Below, piece by piece: positions 40,539 through 49,989 of a stretch of 64,000 nt of DNA. Positions within the stretch are counted from its first letter, which is position 1. Each line of letters starts with the position of its first letter. The translations under genes were made by a program, and so were the position numbers. Origin of the DNA: Corynebacterium argentoratense DSM 44202 (GTDB lineage: Bacteria; Actinomycetota; Actinomycetes; Mycobacteriales; Mycobacteriaceae); assembly GCF_000590555.1 (NCBI RefSeq), contig NC_022198.1, positions 1,070,583-1,134,582 on the forward strand, in the 5' to 3' direction. The notes below the pieces were generated by a model. That model saw only the letters and a list, made by a program, of their open reading frames with translations. It searched no databases and was not told where the DNA came from.

Positions 40539-41051
40539 TTATGACGCCGCGTTGAGGTCGCAGTATTCAGGCAAAGGCGCGGTTCCTGCGAGTTTGAGAA
40601 ACCTCACTAGTGGTCGGAGTCGCAGGGATCGCGTATCGGAGACTGCTTCGTTGTAGAAGCGGAATGCCAGGTCAACACGCGCCTGGCTGTCGACGACTGC
40701 GGGGTGGTCGGCGACAGCTGACTGGGCTATGGCTTGATTAAACATCCGTTCTTTGTTCGCCCTGGCCTCCACGCCTTGGTTTGCGAAGCGTAGCTGAGAC
40801 AGTGCCTGGGCTTGTGTCCTTAGGGCTGGTTCGACGGCAGCGACGATGGCGGCTCTTTGGTCCAGAGCGACCTCGAGTTTGATCCGTGCTGCGTCGGTAC
40901 GCACATGGAGGCGGTTGAGTCTTTGTGCGCTAAAAATCATCCAGGTGGCGAGTAGCGTCAGCGCCACGACGATGGCGAGGAACGCAAGAACAACCCCAGT
41001 GTTGGCGAGGGAGCCTACTGCGATAACTGTAGAGTTTTGGGCGGGGCTCAT
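40539..41051 (-). CDS. LemA-like membrane protein at the end of the PIM operon
   Basis: A 170-residue protein: one N-terminal membrane segment (about 15-42, LANTGVVLAFLAIVVALTLL) and a helical cytoplasmic part. The stretch RLNRLHVRTDAARIKLEVALDQRAAIVAAVEP resembles LemA helices, and the C-terminal RVDLAFRFYNEAVSDTRSLR also fits that fold. Mycobacterial proteins at this position are longer, with a Nudix-like C-terminal part that is missing here. The ATG overlaps the pimA stop by 4 bases. Function unknown; its place suggests a role linked to PIM synthesis. Confidence 0.65.
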   Translation of the reverse strand: MSPAQNSTVIAVGSLANTGVVLAFLAIVVALTLLATWMIFSAQRLNRLHVRTDAARIKLEVALDQRAAIVAAVEPALRTQAQALSQLRFANQGVEARANKERMFNQAIAQSAVADHPAVVDSQARVDLAFRFYNEAVSDTRSLRLRPLVRFLKLAGTAPLPEYCDLNAAS

Positions 41052-42277
41052 TCTTTATCCTCCTCGCATTCGCCTTGTGCGCCGTGCAGTGGGCTCGGCG
41101 AGTTAGCCTGCAGCCGTGCAGTTTTGAGTACGCTCAGAGGCTTGTCGCGGGGTTTTTCTAGCGTTACGGTGCTGCCGTCGGCGACCGTTTCATACACGCG
41201 CATAATGCTTGCTGCTACGTGGTCCCAGTCGAATTCCACGGCTCGTGCGCGTCCTGCGTTGGCTAGGCGGTTGCGTAGCGCTGAGTCGTTGGCAGCGCGG
41301 CGCAGTGCTTGTTGCAAGCTATCGCTATCGCCGCTTCGGAACAGCAGGCCTGCTGGCGAGTCACTGTCTGCATTACAGACAGCTTTGAACGCTTCGATGT
41401 CGCTGGCTACGACTGCACAACCTGCTGCCATGGCTTCGACAAGGACGATACCGAAGCTTTCGCCACCGGTGTTGGGGGCGACGTAGATGTCGGCTTTCCC
41501 GAGCAATCGGGCTTTTTCTTTGTCGCTAACTTTGCCGTGGTAGGCCACTCCAGGTGTGTCAATCGGTGTACCTGATCCGATGACGTCGACTGTAAGTTCA
41601 GGCTCCGTGTCGGAGCGGTTGTTTCTGCTGCGGTCGATGTGTAGCGCTTCCAATAGCAGTTGAAGCCCTTTACGTGGTTCATCGATGCGCCCTAGGAATA
41701 CCACGCGCACTACTCCATCGCTGGCGGGTGCTTCCTTGGACCGGGCAGCAACGAACATGGACGTGTCGACCCCATTGGGTATGAGAACGGGGTCTGTTCC
41801 GAGCTGCTGTACTTGCCAACGCCTCGCCATTTCGGACACCGCGATACCGCCGCGTACTTTTTCTAGCAGGGGGCGCAGCATCGGTGCTGCTGCTTTAAGG
41901 AGCATCGAACCCGAACTGGACGCGTGGTAGGTGGCAACAATTGGCCCTTGGGCTAGTTTCAGTGCACGCATGGAGAAACTAGGTGAGTTGGGTTCGTGGA
42001 TGTGCAGAACATCGAAGTGACCCTGTTCTATAAACTGAGCAAGCTTTTGGTCGACGGCTGGCCCGAGCGACAACCTAGCAACAGAGCCGTTGTAGGGGAT
42101 CGGCAGGGACTTTCCGCCTTTAACAACAAAGCTTGGCACGGGGGTTTCTGGGCTGCATGGACCGATAACCCGAACGTCGTGCCCTCTGTCGATGAAGTGC
42201 TGAGCGACGTCGATGATGTGGGCTTGCACGCCCCCTGGTTCGTCGAAGGAGTAAGGGCACACCATGCCTATTTTCAT
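41048..42277 (-). CDS. pimA: Phosphatidylinositol alpha-mannosyltransferase
   Basis: A 409-residue GT4 (GT-B fold) enzyme adding the first mannose from GDP-mannose to phosphatidylinositol on the inner face of the membrane. Marks: VCPYSFDEPGGVQAHIIDVA, the basic and aromatic loop EPNSPSFSMRAL, IPNGVDTSMF, LGRIDEPRKGLQLLLEAL and the E-x7-E motif region GGESFGIVLVEAMAAG. The C-terminal tail is charged. ATGA overlaps join it to the acyltransferase upstream and the LemA-like gene downstream. Confidence 0.95.
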   Translation of the reverse strand: MKIGMVCPYSFDEPGGVQAHIIDVAQHFIDRGHDVRVIGPCSPETPVPSFVVKGGKSLPIPYNGSVARLSLGPAVDQKLAQFIEQGHFDVLHIHEPNSPSFSMRALKLAQGPIVATYHASSSGSMLLKAAAPMLRPLLEKVRGGIAVSEMARRWQVQQLGTDPVLIPNGVDTSMFVAARSKEAPASDGVVRVVFLGRIDEPRKGLQLLLEALHIDRSRNNRSDTEPELTVDVIGSGTPIDTPGVAYHGKVSDKEKARLLGKADIYVAPNTGGESFGIVLVEAMAAGCAVVASDIEAFKAVCNADSDSPAGLLFRSGDSDSLQQALRRAANDSALRNRLANAGRARAVEFDWDHVAASIMRVYETVADGSTVTLEKPRDKPLSVLKTARLQANSPSPLHGAQGECEEDKE

Positions 42278-43206
42278 GGTTGTTCCCCGGCCTCGTCGTC
42301 TATTTTGGGTCGGCTGAGTGGCTGCAGGACGTGCCAGTCTTCTGGGTGTGCGCGTAGCTGTTCGACCATGAGGTCTGCGACGGCTTGCAGAGTTGCGCCA
42401 GTCCCCCGTTGGATTAGCTGGCGATCGAGTTCTGGCGAGATGTCGAAGCCCCAGCCCTGTTGTCCTTGGAAGAAGCAGTGCGCAACGTGTAGAGCTGCAC
42501 CTGTTTCCGCGGCTAAGGTTGCTGCACCGGTTGGCATGGTTGCCTTCATGGAGCCGAACTCTACGGGCATACCGTTATGTTTAAGGTCTCGTTCTCCCAG
42601 GAGGCAGACGATTCCGCCAGCGCGAAGGACGTTCTGCAATTGTGGATATGCGGGTTGCCCTCCGCTGAGAGGCAGCACGCGGAAACCTAGACCCTGGCGG
42701 AAGCTGAGGAATCGTTGGTAGAGGATTTCTGGTTTGAGGCGTTCTGCCACGGTGGTAAATTCCCCAGCATAATTGGCCAACCATAGGCCAGCCATGTCCC
42801 AATTACCGGAATGGGTTAACACAAGGATGACGCCGCGGCCTTCGGCTACTGAAGCATCTAGGTGCTGCTGGCCACGGACGCTAGCATCGAGCGTCTGCAG
42901 CAGTGTGCGTTTGCGGCTTGGGCTTGCGACTAGTTTGGGGAGTCTGAAGGCCTCGCACCAATATCGGGCGTAGGAGCGCACGGCGGCCAGCAGGAGTGCA
43001 TCGTTGACTCGCTGCTTGCCAAGGATGGCTTCAAGGTTGCTTGATAGTCCGCTGAGTCCGCTGCCCCGTTGGGCTCGTCGCCAAGCTACGCGAGCACCAA
43101 TGTCAAACAACGAACGAGCTAGCTTATGGGGTAGCCAGCCGACAATTTTCCAAGCTAAAAGGTAGCCCGCCGCAGACAGTGCTTGGGTGGGAGAAACTTT
43201 GCCCAT
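42274..43206 (-). CDS. patA: Phosphatidylinositol mannoside acyltransferase
   Basis: A 310-residue lysophospholipid acyltransferase-fold protein. The H-x4-D catalytic motif is LTHSGNWDMAGLWLA (about residues 131-145), with FLSFRQGLGFRVLPLSGG and a second acceptor loop VCLLGERDLKHNGMPVEFG. It should acylate the mannose of PIM1/PIM2 from acyl-CoA. It lies between pgsA (0-base gap) and pimA (4-base overlap), the conserved actinobacterial cluster. Confidence 0.92.
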   Translation of the reverse strand: MGKVSPTQALSAAGYLLAWKIVGWLPHKLARSLFDIGARVAWRRAQRGSGLSGLSSNLEAILGKQRVNDALLLAAVRSYARYWCEAFRLPKLVASPSRKRTLLQTLDASVRGQQHLDASVAEGRGVILVLTHSGNWDMAGLWLANYAGEFTTVAERLKPEILYQRFLSFRQGLGFRVLPLSGGQPAYPQLQNVLRAGGIVCLLGERDLKHNGMPVEFGSMKATMPTGAATLAAETGAALHVAHCFFQGQQGWGFDISPELDRQLIQRGTGATLQAVADLMVEQLRAHPEDWHVLQPLSRPKIDDEAGEQP

Positions 43207-43878
43207 TTATCGCTCCGATGGGCCGCGGAGCTCCTCAGCGGACTTCGCGCCGTGCGGGGCGGCTACACCTGCGGCTGCTTGTGGGTCGCGCGAGGCTAAG
43301 ACTAGGCGTTGAACCACTGTGATAGCAGAGGCCACTGCGAGGATAACCATTGCCCAGTGGAGCACCGACACGAAGCCTACCGACGCAGCGAGCAGACCGA
43401 TAAACGCGATGATGATACGTTCGGGCCGTTCGATGAGCCCGCCGTTTACTTTCATCCCTCCGGCTTCAGCGCGGGCTTTCACATAAGAGATCATTTCGGA
43501 AAAAATGATCACAGCGAGGGTTGAGCCTAGCACTATCCGCGGGGCCCCATCGGTATAGAACAGCCACCATGCGATAGCCGCAAATAGTGCACCATCGGTG
43601 AGTCGATCACAGGTGGCATCAAGAGTTGCACCGAAGGCTGTTCCTCCACCGCGCATCCGGGCCATAGTTCCGTCAAGCATGTCGAAAGCTGCGAAGATAG
43701 CGATCAGCACAACGCCCAAAAAGAACTTGCCTTGTGGAATTGTCATGACGGCAGAGGCGACCGTCACGAGGCTTCCTATCACTGTCACTGCGTTCGGTGT
43801 GAGGCCAACTTTGAGCAGTCCGCAGGCTATGGGCTCAACGACTACGGCAGCTGGCCCGCGGCCGCTACTGCTTAACAC
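43207..43878 (-). CDS. pgsA: Phosphatidylinositol phosphate synthase (CDP-alcohol phosphatidyltransferase)
   Basis: A 223-residue integral membrane enzyme. The full CDP-alcohol phosphotransferase signature (D-x2-DG-x2-AR-x8-G-x3-D-x3-D) is seen in AFDMLDGTMARMRGGGTAFG and continues ATLDATCDRL, about residues 65-92. In actinobacteria this position makes phosphatidylinositol phosphate from CDP-diacylglycerol and inositol phosphate, the precursor that PimA mannosylates. The start overlaps the HIT gene end by 7 bases. Confidence 0.93.
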   Translation of the reverse strand: MLSSSGRGPAAVVVEPIACGLLKVGLTPNAVTVIGSLVTVASAVMTIPQGKFFLGVVLIAIFAAFDMLDGTMARMRGGGTAFGATLDATCDRLTDGALFAAIAWWLFYTDGAPRIVLGSTLAVIIFSEMISYVKARAEAGGMKVNGGLIERPERIIIAFIGLLAASVGFVSVLHWAMVILAVASAITVVQRLVLASRDPQAAAGVAAPHGAKSAEELRGPSER

Positions 43879-44462
43879 GAAAGGTCCTTCCAGGCTTCGG
43901 CGAATAATGCCCGCGTATCCCGGAGGCGTTGGGGCAACACCTTGGTGCTGTCTATGACAGTCATGAAGTTGGCATCACCAACCCAACGGGGCACGATGTG
44001 CATATGCAGATGGTCAGCGACTGAACCACCGGCGGCCTTGCCAAGGTTAAGGCCAACGTTGATCGCGTTTGGGCTGGACACCTGTTTGATAACCTTCACT
44101 GCCTGCTGGGCGTAGGCCATCAGCTCCGTAGATTCTTCAACGGTGAGGTCTTCCAGGTCACTGACTTTACGGTAGGGAACGATCAGCATGTGCCCGGGGT
44201 TATATGGGTAGAGGTTAAGAACGCAGTAAACGTTGCGGCCGCGTGAGACGATCAATCCATCTTCGTCCGATAGCTTGGGGACTTCAATGAAGGGATCCCG
44301 CGGAGCGGAGGACTCTTGTTCACGGTCCTGAGCACCCAGGGCAATATAGTCCATGCGGTAGGGGGCCCACAAGCGCTCTAATCTGTCCGGGGTTCCCAAG
44401 CCACAGTCAACAACGGTGCGTTGAGTATCTTCTGGCTCAGCGTGCCTGTGCTGGGTGCTCAT
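43872..44462 (-). CDS. HIT-family nucleotide hydrolase/phosphorylase
   Basis: A 196-residue HIT protein. The histidine triad is DHLHMHIVPRWVGD (about residues 150-163), preceded by GLNLGKAAGGSVA, and the middle holds LNLYPYNPGHMLIVPYRKV. Mycobacterial homologues at this position act as diadenosine tetraphosphate phosphorylases; the sequence here is consistent with that. It is located between thrS and pgsA. Confidence 0.9.
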   Translation of the reverse strand: MSTQHRHAEPEDTQRTVVDCGLGTPDRLERLWAPYRMDYIALGAQDREQESSAPRDPFIEVPKLSDEDGLIVSRGRNVYCVLNLYPYNPGHMLIVPYRKVSDLEDLTVEESTELMAYAQQAVKVIKQVSSPNAINVGLNLGKAAGGSVADHLHMHIVPRWVGDANFMTVIDSTKVLPQRLRDTRALFAEAWKDLSC

Positions 44463-44477
44463 AACCGCCTCTTTTTC

Positions 44478-46565
44478 TTACTGACTATCAGTGGCAGATG
44501 CCGCGGCCACCAGGGACGAGACGGCTTCTTCGCTGGGCTGCGTGTTATTGCGCTTACTGATCCACTGGGTGATGATGTCGACAGCTTGCGCCACCGGCAC
44601 GCCGTTAACCTGCGTGCCATCTAGGAAGCGGAAGCTCACAGCTTGAGCTTCAACGTCCCGCTGTCCAGCGAGCAACATGAAGGGCACACGCGAGGTGGTG
44701 TGGTTGCGAATTTTCTTCTGCATACGATCGTCAGAGGTATCAACCTCTGCACGAATACCCCGATCGCGAAGCTGCTGTGCCACGCCCTCGAGATGGGGCA
44801 CGAAAGCTTCGGCGACCGGAATGCCCACCACCTGGTGTGGGGCCAGCCAGGCGGGGAAGGCTCCAGCATAGTGTTCGAGAAGAACACCGAAGAAACGCTC
44901 AATGGATCCGAAGAGCGCACGGTGAATCATGATTGGACGCTTTTTAGTTCCGTCACTGGCGGTGTACTCGAGGTCGAAACGCTCGGGCAGGTTGAAGTCC
45001 AACTGGACGGTAGACATCTGCCAGGTACGGCCGATCGCGTCGCGTGCCTGTACGGAAATTTTGGGTCCGTAGAAGGCTGCTCCACCCGGATCGGGCACCA
45101 GGTCTAGGCCGGAAGCATCTGCCACGCGCTGGAGGATCGCCGTGGATTTCTCCCAGATCTCGTCAGAGCCAACAAACTTACCCTCGTCCTTGGTTGATAG
45201 CTCCAGGTAGAAATCATCCAAACCGTAGTCACGGAGCAGGGAGATGATGAAGTCAAGAACCTGCGTGAGTTCTTGTTCCAGCTGATCCTCTGTGCAATAA
45301 ATGTGGGCATCGTCCTGCGTGAATCCGCGAGCACGGGTGAGTCCGTGGATGACGCCGGACTTTTCGTAACGGTAGACCGTGCCAAACTCAAACAGTCGCA
45401 AAGGTAGTTCACGGTAAGAGCGACCACGAGATGCAAAAATCAGATTATGCATCGGGCAGTTCATGGGCTTTGCGTAATAATCTTGGGGCTGTTTGGTGCA
45501 GTGGCCTTCCGCGTCATACTCGCCATCTAGCTGCATTGGGGGGAACATGCCGTCTGCGTAGAAGTCCAGGTGCCCGGACTTCTTAAACAAATCACCCTTA
45601 GTCAAGTGAGGAGTGTTGACAAAGCTATATCCAGATGCGATGTGGCGACGGCGGGAGTGCTCTTCCATCTCAAGGCGCACAATTGCACCATTCGGGTGGA
45701 ACACTGGGAATCCAGAGCCGATCTCATCGGGGAAGCTGAAGAGGTCGAGTTCTGTGCCAAGGCGGCGATGGTCGCGGCGTTCAGCTTCTTCCAGCATCAG
45801 CTGGTAAGCCTCCAAAGCCTCCTTGGACTCCCAGGCCGTACCGTAGATTCGCTGCAATCCGGCATTGGACTGGTCCCCGCGCCAATATGCTGCAGACGAG
45901 CGCGTCAGTGCGAAAGCGGGAATGTATTTGGTGGTCGGAACATGAGGACCGCGGCACAAGTCGTACCATTCAACTTCACCCGTTCGCGGGTTGAGGTTGT
46001 AGTACCCGGTGAGCTCCCCGGCGCCGACCTCCGTTGCCTCGTCAGAATTGGGATCGACGTTACCTTTATCTTCAATGAGCTCCAGCTTGTAGGGCTCGTG
46101 TTTGAAGGCTTCCCATGCTTCTTCTTGGGAGGCGTAGACGCGACGCTCGAATTTTTGACCTTGTTTGATGATCTTCTTCATGCGCTTTTCGATGCGCTTG
46201 AGATCTTCAGGCGTGAAGGGCTCCGCGGCGTCAAAATCGTAGTAGAAACCGTTGTCGATCGCGGGACCGATGCCTAGGGTCGTTCCCGGGAACTCAGCTT
46301 GGACAGCCTGTGCCAGCACGTGAGTACACGAGTGACGGATGACAGCTCTGCCAGCTTCGGTGTTCGCAGGCACCGGGTAGAACACTGTGTCGGAATCAGG
46401 CACAAACGAAAGGTCCTTGAGGGTGCCGTCTTGCGTTTGCGCGCACACAATGGCCTCCGGCCCCTTGTTGGGCAGTTCCAACTCGCGCATCGCTGCACCG
46501 ATGGCGGTACCTGCTGGAACAGTGAAGGGGGACAAATGGGCACTCGAGCTGTCAGTGATACACAC
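44478..46565 (-). CDS. thrS: Threonyl-tRNA synthetase
   Basis: A 695-residue class II enzyme. N-terminal TGS-like domain ([19 protein letters not shown]), editing domain ([17 protein letters not shown]), catalytic core with [21 protein letters not shown] and [20 protein letters not shown], zinc ligands Cys and His, and the C-terminal anticodon domain ([20 protein letters not shown]). The start is GTG 46565 with AAGGAG ten bases upstream. It heads the PIM operon. Confidence 0.97.
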   Translation of the reverse strand: MCITDSSSAHLSPFTVPAGTAIGAAMRELELPNKGPEAIVCAQTQDGTLKDLSFVPDSDTVFYPVPANTEAGRAVIRHSCTHVLAQAVQAEFPGTTLGIGPAIDNGFYYDFDAAEPFTPEDLKRIEKRMKKIIKQGQKFERRVYASQEEAWEAFKHEPYKLELIEDKGNVDPNSDEATEVGAGELTGYYNLNPRTGEVEWYDLCRGPHVPTTKYIPAFALTRSSAAYWRGDQSNAGLQRIYGTAWESKEALEAYQLMLEEAERRDHRRLGTELDLFSFPDEIGSGFPVFHPNGAIVRLEMEEHSRRRHIASGYSFVNTPHLTKGDLFKKSGHLDFYADGMFPPMQLDGEYDAEGHCTKQPQDYYAKPMNCPMHNLIFASRGRSYRELPLRLFEFGTVYRYEKSGVIHGLTRARGFTQDDAHIYCTEDQLEQELTQVLDFIISLLRDYGLDDFYLELSTKDEGKFVGSDEIWEKSTAILQRVADASGLDLVPDPGGAAFYGPKISVQARDAIGRTWQMSTVQLDFNLPERFDLEYTASDGTKKRPIMIHRALFGSIERFFGVLLEHYAGAFPAWLAPHQVVGIPVAEAFVPHLEGVAQQLRDRGIRAEVDTSDDRMQKKIRNHTTSRVPFMLLAGQRDVEAQAVSFRFLDGTQVNGVPVAQAVDIITQWISKRNNTQPSEEAVSSLVAAASATDSQ

Positions 46566-46698
46566 GTTGGGTGTGCTCCTTCTATAAATTCAGGCGTGCC
46601 CGGCATACCTGGCCGGAACACGCGACGATAGTCCCCCATATCCTAGCGCGTCGCACACCGCTAGCTACATCCAACCGCGCCTTGGTGGCCAGTCTGCG

Positions 46699-47898
46699 CT
46701 AGCCCAGCAATTCCTGCCCCCAGTATTTCCCCTGCTGCGTGCCTGGTGGGCAGAAATATAAAGCGGAACCAATGTGAGTAATCCACTGATTAATCCGGTC
46801 GCCTTCATCTAGGCGCTGCTGGATCGGGCTGAATTGCTTTCGGTGATCTTTTTGAAAGCAGATGAACACGAGCCCGGAATTAGAGGTTTGTCCTCCCGCT
46901 AACGTCTGGCTCGTCGGTGGCAGGTCGTAATTGTAGGCACGCCTCCGAATTTGCTGCTCGGGTTTCCCGCGTGGAATGGTGGCGCGAGCCATGTGGCTCA
47001 TAGGGTCTATTACCGGCAATCCCGTACCATCGGTAGCTCGGAAATCCGGGGCGTCGAATTCTTCCGTGCCAGACAACGGCGCACCCGTATCTAACGCTCG
47101 ACCAAAGGCTGTCTCGCGGCTAGTTCGGTCAAGCTGCTCCCACGTGTCGAGGTTCATCGCAATACGCCTAACAACCATGACGGTCCCACCCCGCTGCCAC
47201 TGTGGTCCTTGACCAATCCATACGACGTCGTCGTAGTCCCGCTGATCACGGGGGTTCACCGTGCCATCTTTTAGGCCGAAAAGATTCCGGGGGGTGCCCC
47301 GTTCGGCAGGCTCATTAAAGCCTTGTTGAATCCACTCGACTGCGACATATTCCACAGCGGAGCGAATCATGTGCCGGGTGGCGTGCGCGACCGTCACAGC
47401 ATCATCCCCACAGATTTGCAGTGCAAGATCGGTCTGTCCCCACGCTGGGTCCAACTGATCTTTGCTAAACGAGGGAATAGGGCTGAGGATCTCTGGAATG
47501 TCGCGACCGAGAATTTCGAATAGCCGCGGACCGAAACCACAGGTAATAGTCATATTAGCTGGGTTTTCACTGAGTTCCGGCTCCAAGGAGCCCACCGGGT
47601 TGCGTCCGCTACATAGTGCGCGCGCGTCTTCGGTCCACAGGCGTAGCAGGTTGCGAATCGACGTGGGGTCGGTTTGAGCAAGGACATTAAAACCGACCAG
47701 ATTCAATGTCGTTTGCGCCTCGGTGGAGATGCCTGCCTGATGGGGCCCATCAAAGCCGACTAACTGTGCTTTTTCCTGCGCTCCATCGCCTGTGGTGTGC
47801 TCAGGCTGGTTGTCACAAGCGGACAATGCGGCGCCCGCTGCACTAGCTGCGCCGAGGGCGAAACCGCCCTTTAGAAAAGCCCTGCGTGATACGCCCAT
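46699..47898 (-). CDS. Tat-exported DyP-type heme peroxidase (EfeB-like)
   Basis: A 399-residue precursor. The twin-arginine signal is VSRRAFLKGGFALGAAS, and the cleavage region AALSACDNQ also resembles a lipobox, so a lipoprotein anchor is possible. The DyP motif is FGLKDGTVNPRDQ (Gly-x2-Asp-Gly), with a heme-ligand region near ASVAEAMR-like helices not confidently assigned, and RATIPRGKPEQQIRRRAYNYD. It folds around heme outside the membrane. AAAGGAG lies upstream, at a long 15-base spacing. No EfeU/EfeO genes adjoin it; instead PCuAC-like and CopC-like genes lie upstream. Confidence 0.87.
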   Translation of the reverse strand: MGVSRRAFLKGGFALGAASAAGAALSACDNQPEHTTGDGAQEKAQLVGFDGPHQAGISTEAQTTLNLVGFNVLAQTDPTSIRNLLRLWTEDARALCSGRNPVGSLEPELSENPANMTITCGFGPRLFEILGRDIPEILSPIPSFSKDQLDPAWGQTDLALQICGDDAVTVAHATRHMIRSAVEYVAVEWIQQGFNEPAERGTPRNLFGLKDGTVNPRDQRDYDDVVWIGQGPQWQRGGTVMVVRRIAMNLDTWEQLDRTSRETAFGRALDTGAPLSGTEEFDAPDFRATDGTGLPVIDPMSHMARATIPRGKPEQQIRRRAYNYDLPPTSQTLAGGQTSNSGLVFICFQKDHRKQFSPIQQRLDEGDRINQWITHIGSALYFCPPGTQQGKYWGQELLG

Positions 47899-47926
47899 GG
47901 CAGTAGTCTCATCTCCTTTGGCAGAT

Positions 47927-47955
47927 GCCAGCCGCCCATTGGGGTTACGGCTGGC
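47927..47955. other. 8-bp inverted repeat between PCuAC-like and DyP genes
   Basis: GCCAGCCG (47927-47934) pairs with CGGCTGGC (47948-47955) around a 13-base loop. Without a T-run it is a weak terminator candidate for the PCuAC-like gene, or a leader structure ahead of the DyP gene. Confidence 0.4.
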
Positions 47956-47989
47956 TCGTGCCGGTCATCCGCTAAGTGTAGCGCGACGA

Positions 47990-48616
47990 CTAGTGGTTGT
48001 GACCGGCGTGCTCTGCGTGGTCGCCGTGTCCCTCATGACCTTCGTGGCCTGCTTGGTCGCCGTAGCTTTCCTCACCAGCTCCGAGGGTGCGCACCGGAAG
48101 GTTGTCGATGTGAGCGTGGGATCCATCCTCGAAGTTGAGGGTGAGGTCGACGTTAGAACCAGCAGGAACTTCTTCAGAGATACCCATGATCATCAGGTGA
48201 TCATGACCTGGCTCGAGTACGTAGGTGCCATTGGCGGGGATCACGATGCCGTCAGCCTTTTGCTGCATTTTGCCGTCGACTACTTCGTGAATCTCGTAAG
48301 AGTAATCCCCAAGGTTGGTGCTGAAACCGGTGACGTGCTGGGGCGTGTCGCTTTCATTGACGAGCGTTCCGAAGATAGCCGTCATCTTTTTGTCTGCCCC
48401 CTTGGCTTTAACGTAACCATCAGTCATCGTGACGGGAGCATGGGAGTGCTTGTGCTCGTCCTTAGCCTCACTGGAGGACTCCGCGCTGGGCGAGGTGCTC
48501 TCAACAGAAGTAGCGGTGTCAACCTTGGTGTCGCTGGCGGTCTCGCTGTTGGAACACGCACTCAGGCCGAGCAGCGCAATGGTTGCTAGTGCTGCGATTG
48601 TGCGGGTGGTTTTCAT
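47990..48616 (-). CDS. PCuAC-family copper chaperone lipoprotein with His-rich tail
   Basis: A 208-residue lipoprotein: signal ending LLGLSAC (Cys near residue 21), a Ser/Glu/Thr linker, then a PCuA(C) domain with the copper ligands spread over YEIHEVVDGKMQQ and PGHDHLMIMGI (His/Met pattern). The extra C-terminal tail (about residues 189-208) has His at nearly every third position (GHEGHEGHGDHAEHAGHNH), and an N-terminal DEHKHSHAP adds more. It probably delivers copper to oxidase sites outside the membrane. AAGGAG precedes the ATG. It follows the CopC-like gene by 30 bases. Confidence 0.87.
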   Translation of the reverse strand: MKTTRTIAALATIALLGLSACSNSETASDTKVDTATSVESTSPSAESSSEAKDEHKHSHAPVTMTDGYVKAKGADKKMTAIFGTLVNESDTPQHVTGFSTNLGDYSYEIHEVVDGKMQQKADGIVIPANGTYVLEPGHDHLMIMGISEEVPAGSNVDLTLNFEDGSHAHIDNLPVRTLGAGEESYGDQAGHEGHEGHGDHAEHAGHNH

Positions 48617-48646
48617 AAGTTTTCTCCTTGGTTGGACGTTGGTTAT

Positions 48647-49276
48647 TTATCGTTTCTTGGCACGGATGGCAATCGCTGCAACAGCAGTGGCGCCCAGCGC
48701 GATCGCAACGATGATGATCAATGGTAGGGGTACGCCGCTATTGTTGCCTGCATCGGCTTGATCCGGCGAAGATGCAGTTTGCTGTTGACTGCCGGAAGAG
48801 GATGAAACCGCAGCATCAGAGCCAGACACGGTAAACCGTAATTTGCCACGAGTGGCGTGGCCATCCGAGGACGTAATCTGGAAACCGATGATGTACTCCC
48901 CTGCTTCAGGCTGCACATCAGCTGGGGTTTCGAAACGCACGAACTGCTGATCGAGGGTCGGTTCGACAGTGAACAACACTTCCCCAGACTGAGCGTCACT
49001 CACAGCAACCGTGTTGAAGCTCTGCTGGGGGATGCCAGAGAACTCGAGTTCAAACTCTCGTGGAAAGCTCGCAACAACAGCCCCATCTGCGGGCGTCGAT
49101 GCGACGACAGCGTCATGCGCCTGAGCCTGCGGCAGAGCACCGAAAACAATAGCGACGAAGGTGATAACGCTCCAGAGAATCTGCAGCGACCTACGACGCG
49201 AGGTGCCGGCGGATCTACTCGAGCCCTGTAACGACTGCCGAAGCCCAAGCCGCGGCGAGGTACTGCGCATCAACAT
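48647..49276 (-). CDS. CopC-domain copper-binding protein with C-terminal anchor
   Basis: A 209-residue exported protein. A signal peptide ends in PQAQA just before His-Asp (HDAVVASTPADG), which puts a copper-binding His at the mature N-terminus as in CopC. The domain continues to SSDGHATRGKLRFTV, whose Asp and His are further ligands. A Ser/Gln linker and a membrane segment (about 183-203, PLPLIIIVAIALGATAV) end the protein with RAKKR. It is a single domain, with no fused CopD. It leads the copper/heme group. Confidence 0.87.
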   Translation of the reverse strand: MLMRSTSPRLGLRQSLQGSSRSAGTSRRRSLQILWSVITFVAIVFGALPQAQAHDAVVASTPADGAVVASFPREFELEFSGIPQQSFNTVAVSDAQSGEVLFTVEPTLDQQFVRFETPADVQPEAGEYIIGFQITSSDGHATRGKLRFTVSGSDAAVSSSSGSQQQTASSPDQADAGNNSGVPLPLIIIVAIALGATAVAAIAIRAKKR

Positions 49277-49424
49277 CTGAGGCCCTTTTCTGTGAATGTG
49301 CGGGTGTGTGCCCTACTTGCACACACCAACAGTAGTCGGATCAACGGTCGGTTTAGTTCCCGCAATCGGAGTAATCACTACCGAGCCGCGCACCGGACAA
49401 CCCAGATATAGCGTCGAAAGAATG
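49277..49424. other. Intergenic region upstream of the copC-like gene
   Basis: About 150 bases with no gene. It should hold the promoter of the copC-like gene. I see no recognisable metal-regulator box. Confidence 0.4.
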
Positions 49425-49447
49425 AAAAAGGGCGCCGATTGGCGCCC
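49425..49447 (-). terminator. Terminator of tRNA-Val(CAC)
   Basis: On the minus strand GGGCGCC-AATC-GGCGCCC is followed by TTTTT, 10 bases beyond the tRNA 3' end. Confidence 0.9.
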
Positions 49448-49457
49448 TCTAGACTGG

Positions 49458-49529
49458 TGGTCCTAGCTGGGATCGAACCAGCGACCTTTCCGGTGTGAAC
49501 GGAACGCTCTTCCACTGAGCCATAGGACC
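49458..49529 (-). tRNA. tRNA-Val(CAC)
   Basis: The minus strand folds as a full cloverleaf: acceptor GGTCCTA/TAGGACC, D stem GCTC/GAGC, anticodon arm TTCCG-TTCACAC-CGGAA with anticodon CAC, T arm GCTGG-TTCGATC-CCAGC, discriminator A. CCA is not encoded. Confidence 0.95.
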
Positions 49530-49888
49530 GAAGCTTTTAAAACATGCACGCACCGCGCAGTGCCTTAAGCCGTAAGAGAATCTAACACGCCGACATGCAA
49601 ATTGAAAAACCACCATCGAGCTTTAGCCCCCATCGACTCGAAGCATCCGCGCTCGACTGGCATCTGGCACAGCTGGCGCCGCTCGGAGAGCGATAACAGA
49701 AGCGCTTGCGCCAGAGTTTAGGCCAGTAGTTTGGGCACTAAATTAGCGCCCGTTTTCGCCGGTAACAACGCACCCTTGTCGCAGATTTTGCTTTTTGCAC
49801 CCTTGACGGTTAATGTTTCTTAGCGCACAAAGTGAGCAACTACTGAAGCGCAGCTACGCTGCTGCGAATGTTTTGTTTAATAGTGCAT
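49530..49888. other. 359-base noncoding stretch between divergent tRNA genes
   Basis: No reading frame with coding character is seen. It must hold two divergent tRNA promoters. TTTAAT at 49877-49882, six bases before tRNA-Gly, is a possible -10 for the plus-strand cluster. No other structure is recognised. Confidence 0.5.
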
Positions 49889-49961
49889 GCGGATGTAGCG
49901 CAGTTGGTAGCGCATCACCTTGCCAAGGTGAGGGTCGCGAGTTCGAGTCTCGTCATCCGCT
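49889..49961 (+). tRNA. tRNA-Gly(GCC), copy 1
   Basis: Acceptor GCGGATG/CATCCGC, D arm GCGC/GCGC, anticodon arm TCACC-TTGCCAA-GGTGA (anticodon GCC), T arm GCGAG-TTCGAGT-CTCGT, discriminator T. CCA is not encoded. Identical to the copies at 50099 and 50428. Confidence 0.96.
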
Positions 49962-49989
49962 CTGGATATACGCCATGTATGTCTAGTGA

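Noticed and set aside
46566..46698. T-box leader of thrS
   Set aside because: No T-box sequence or specifier stem could be recognised in the short gap.
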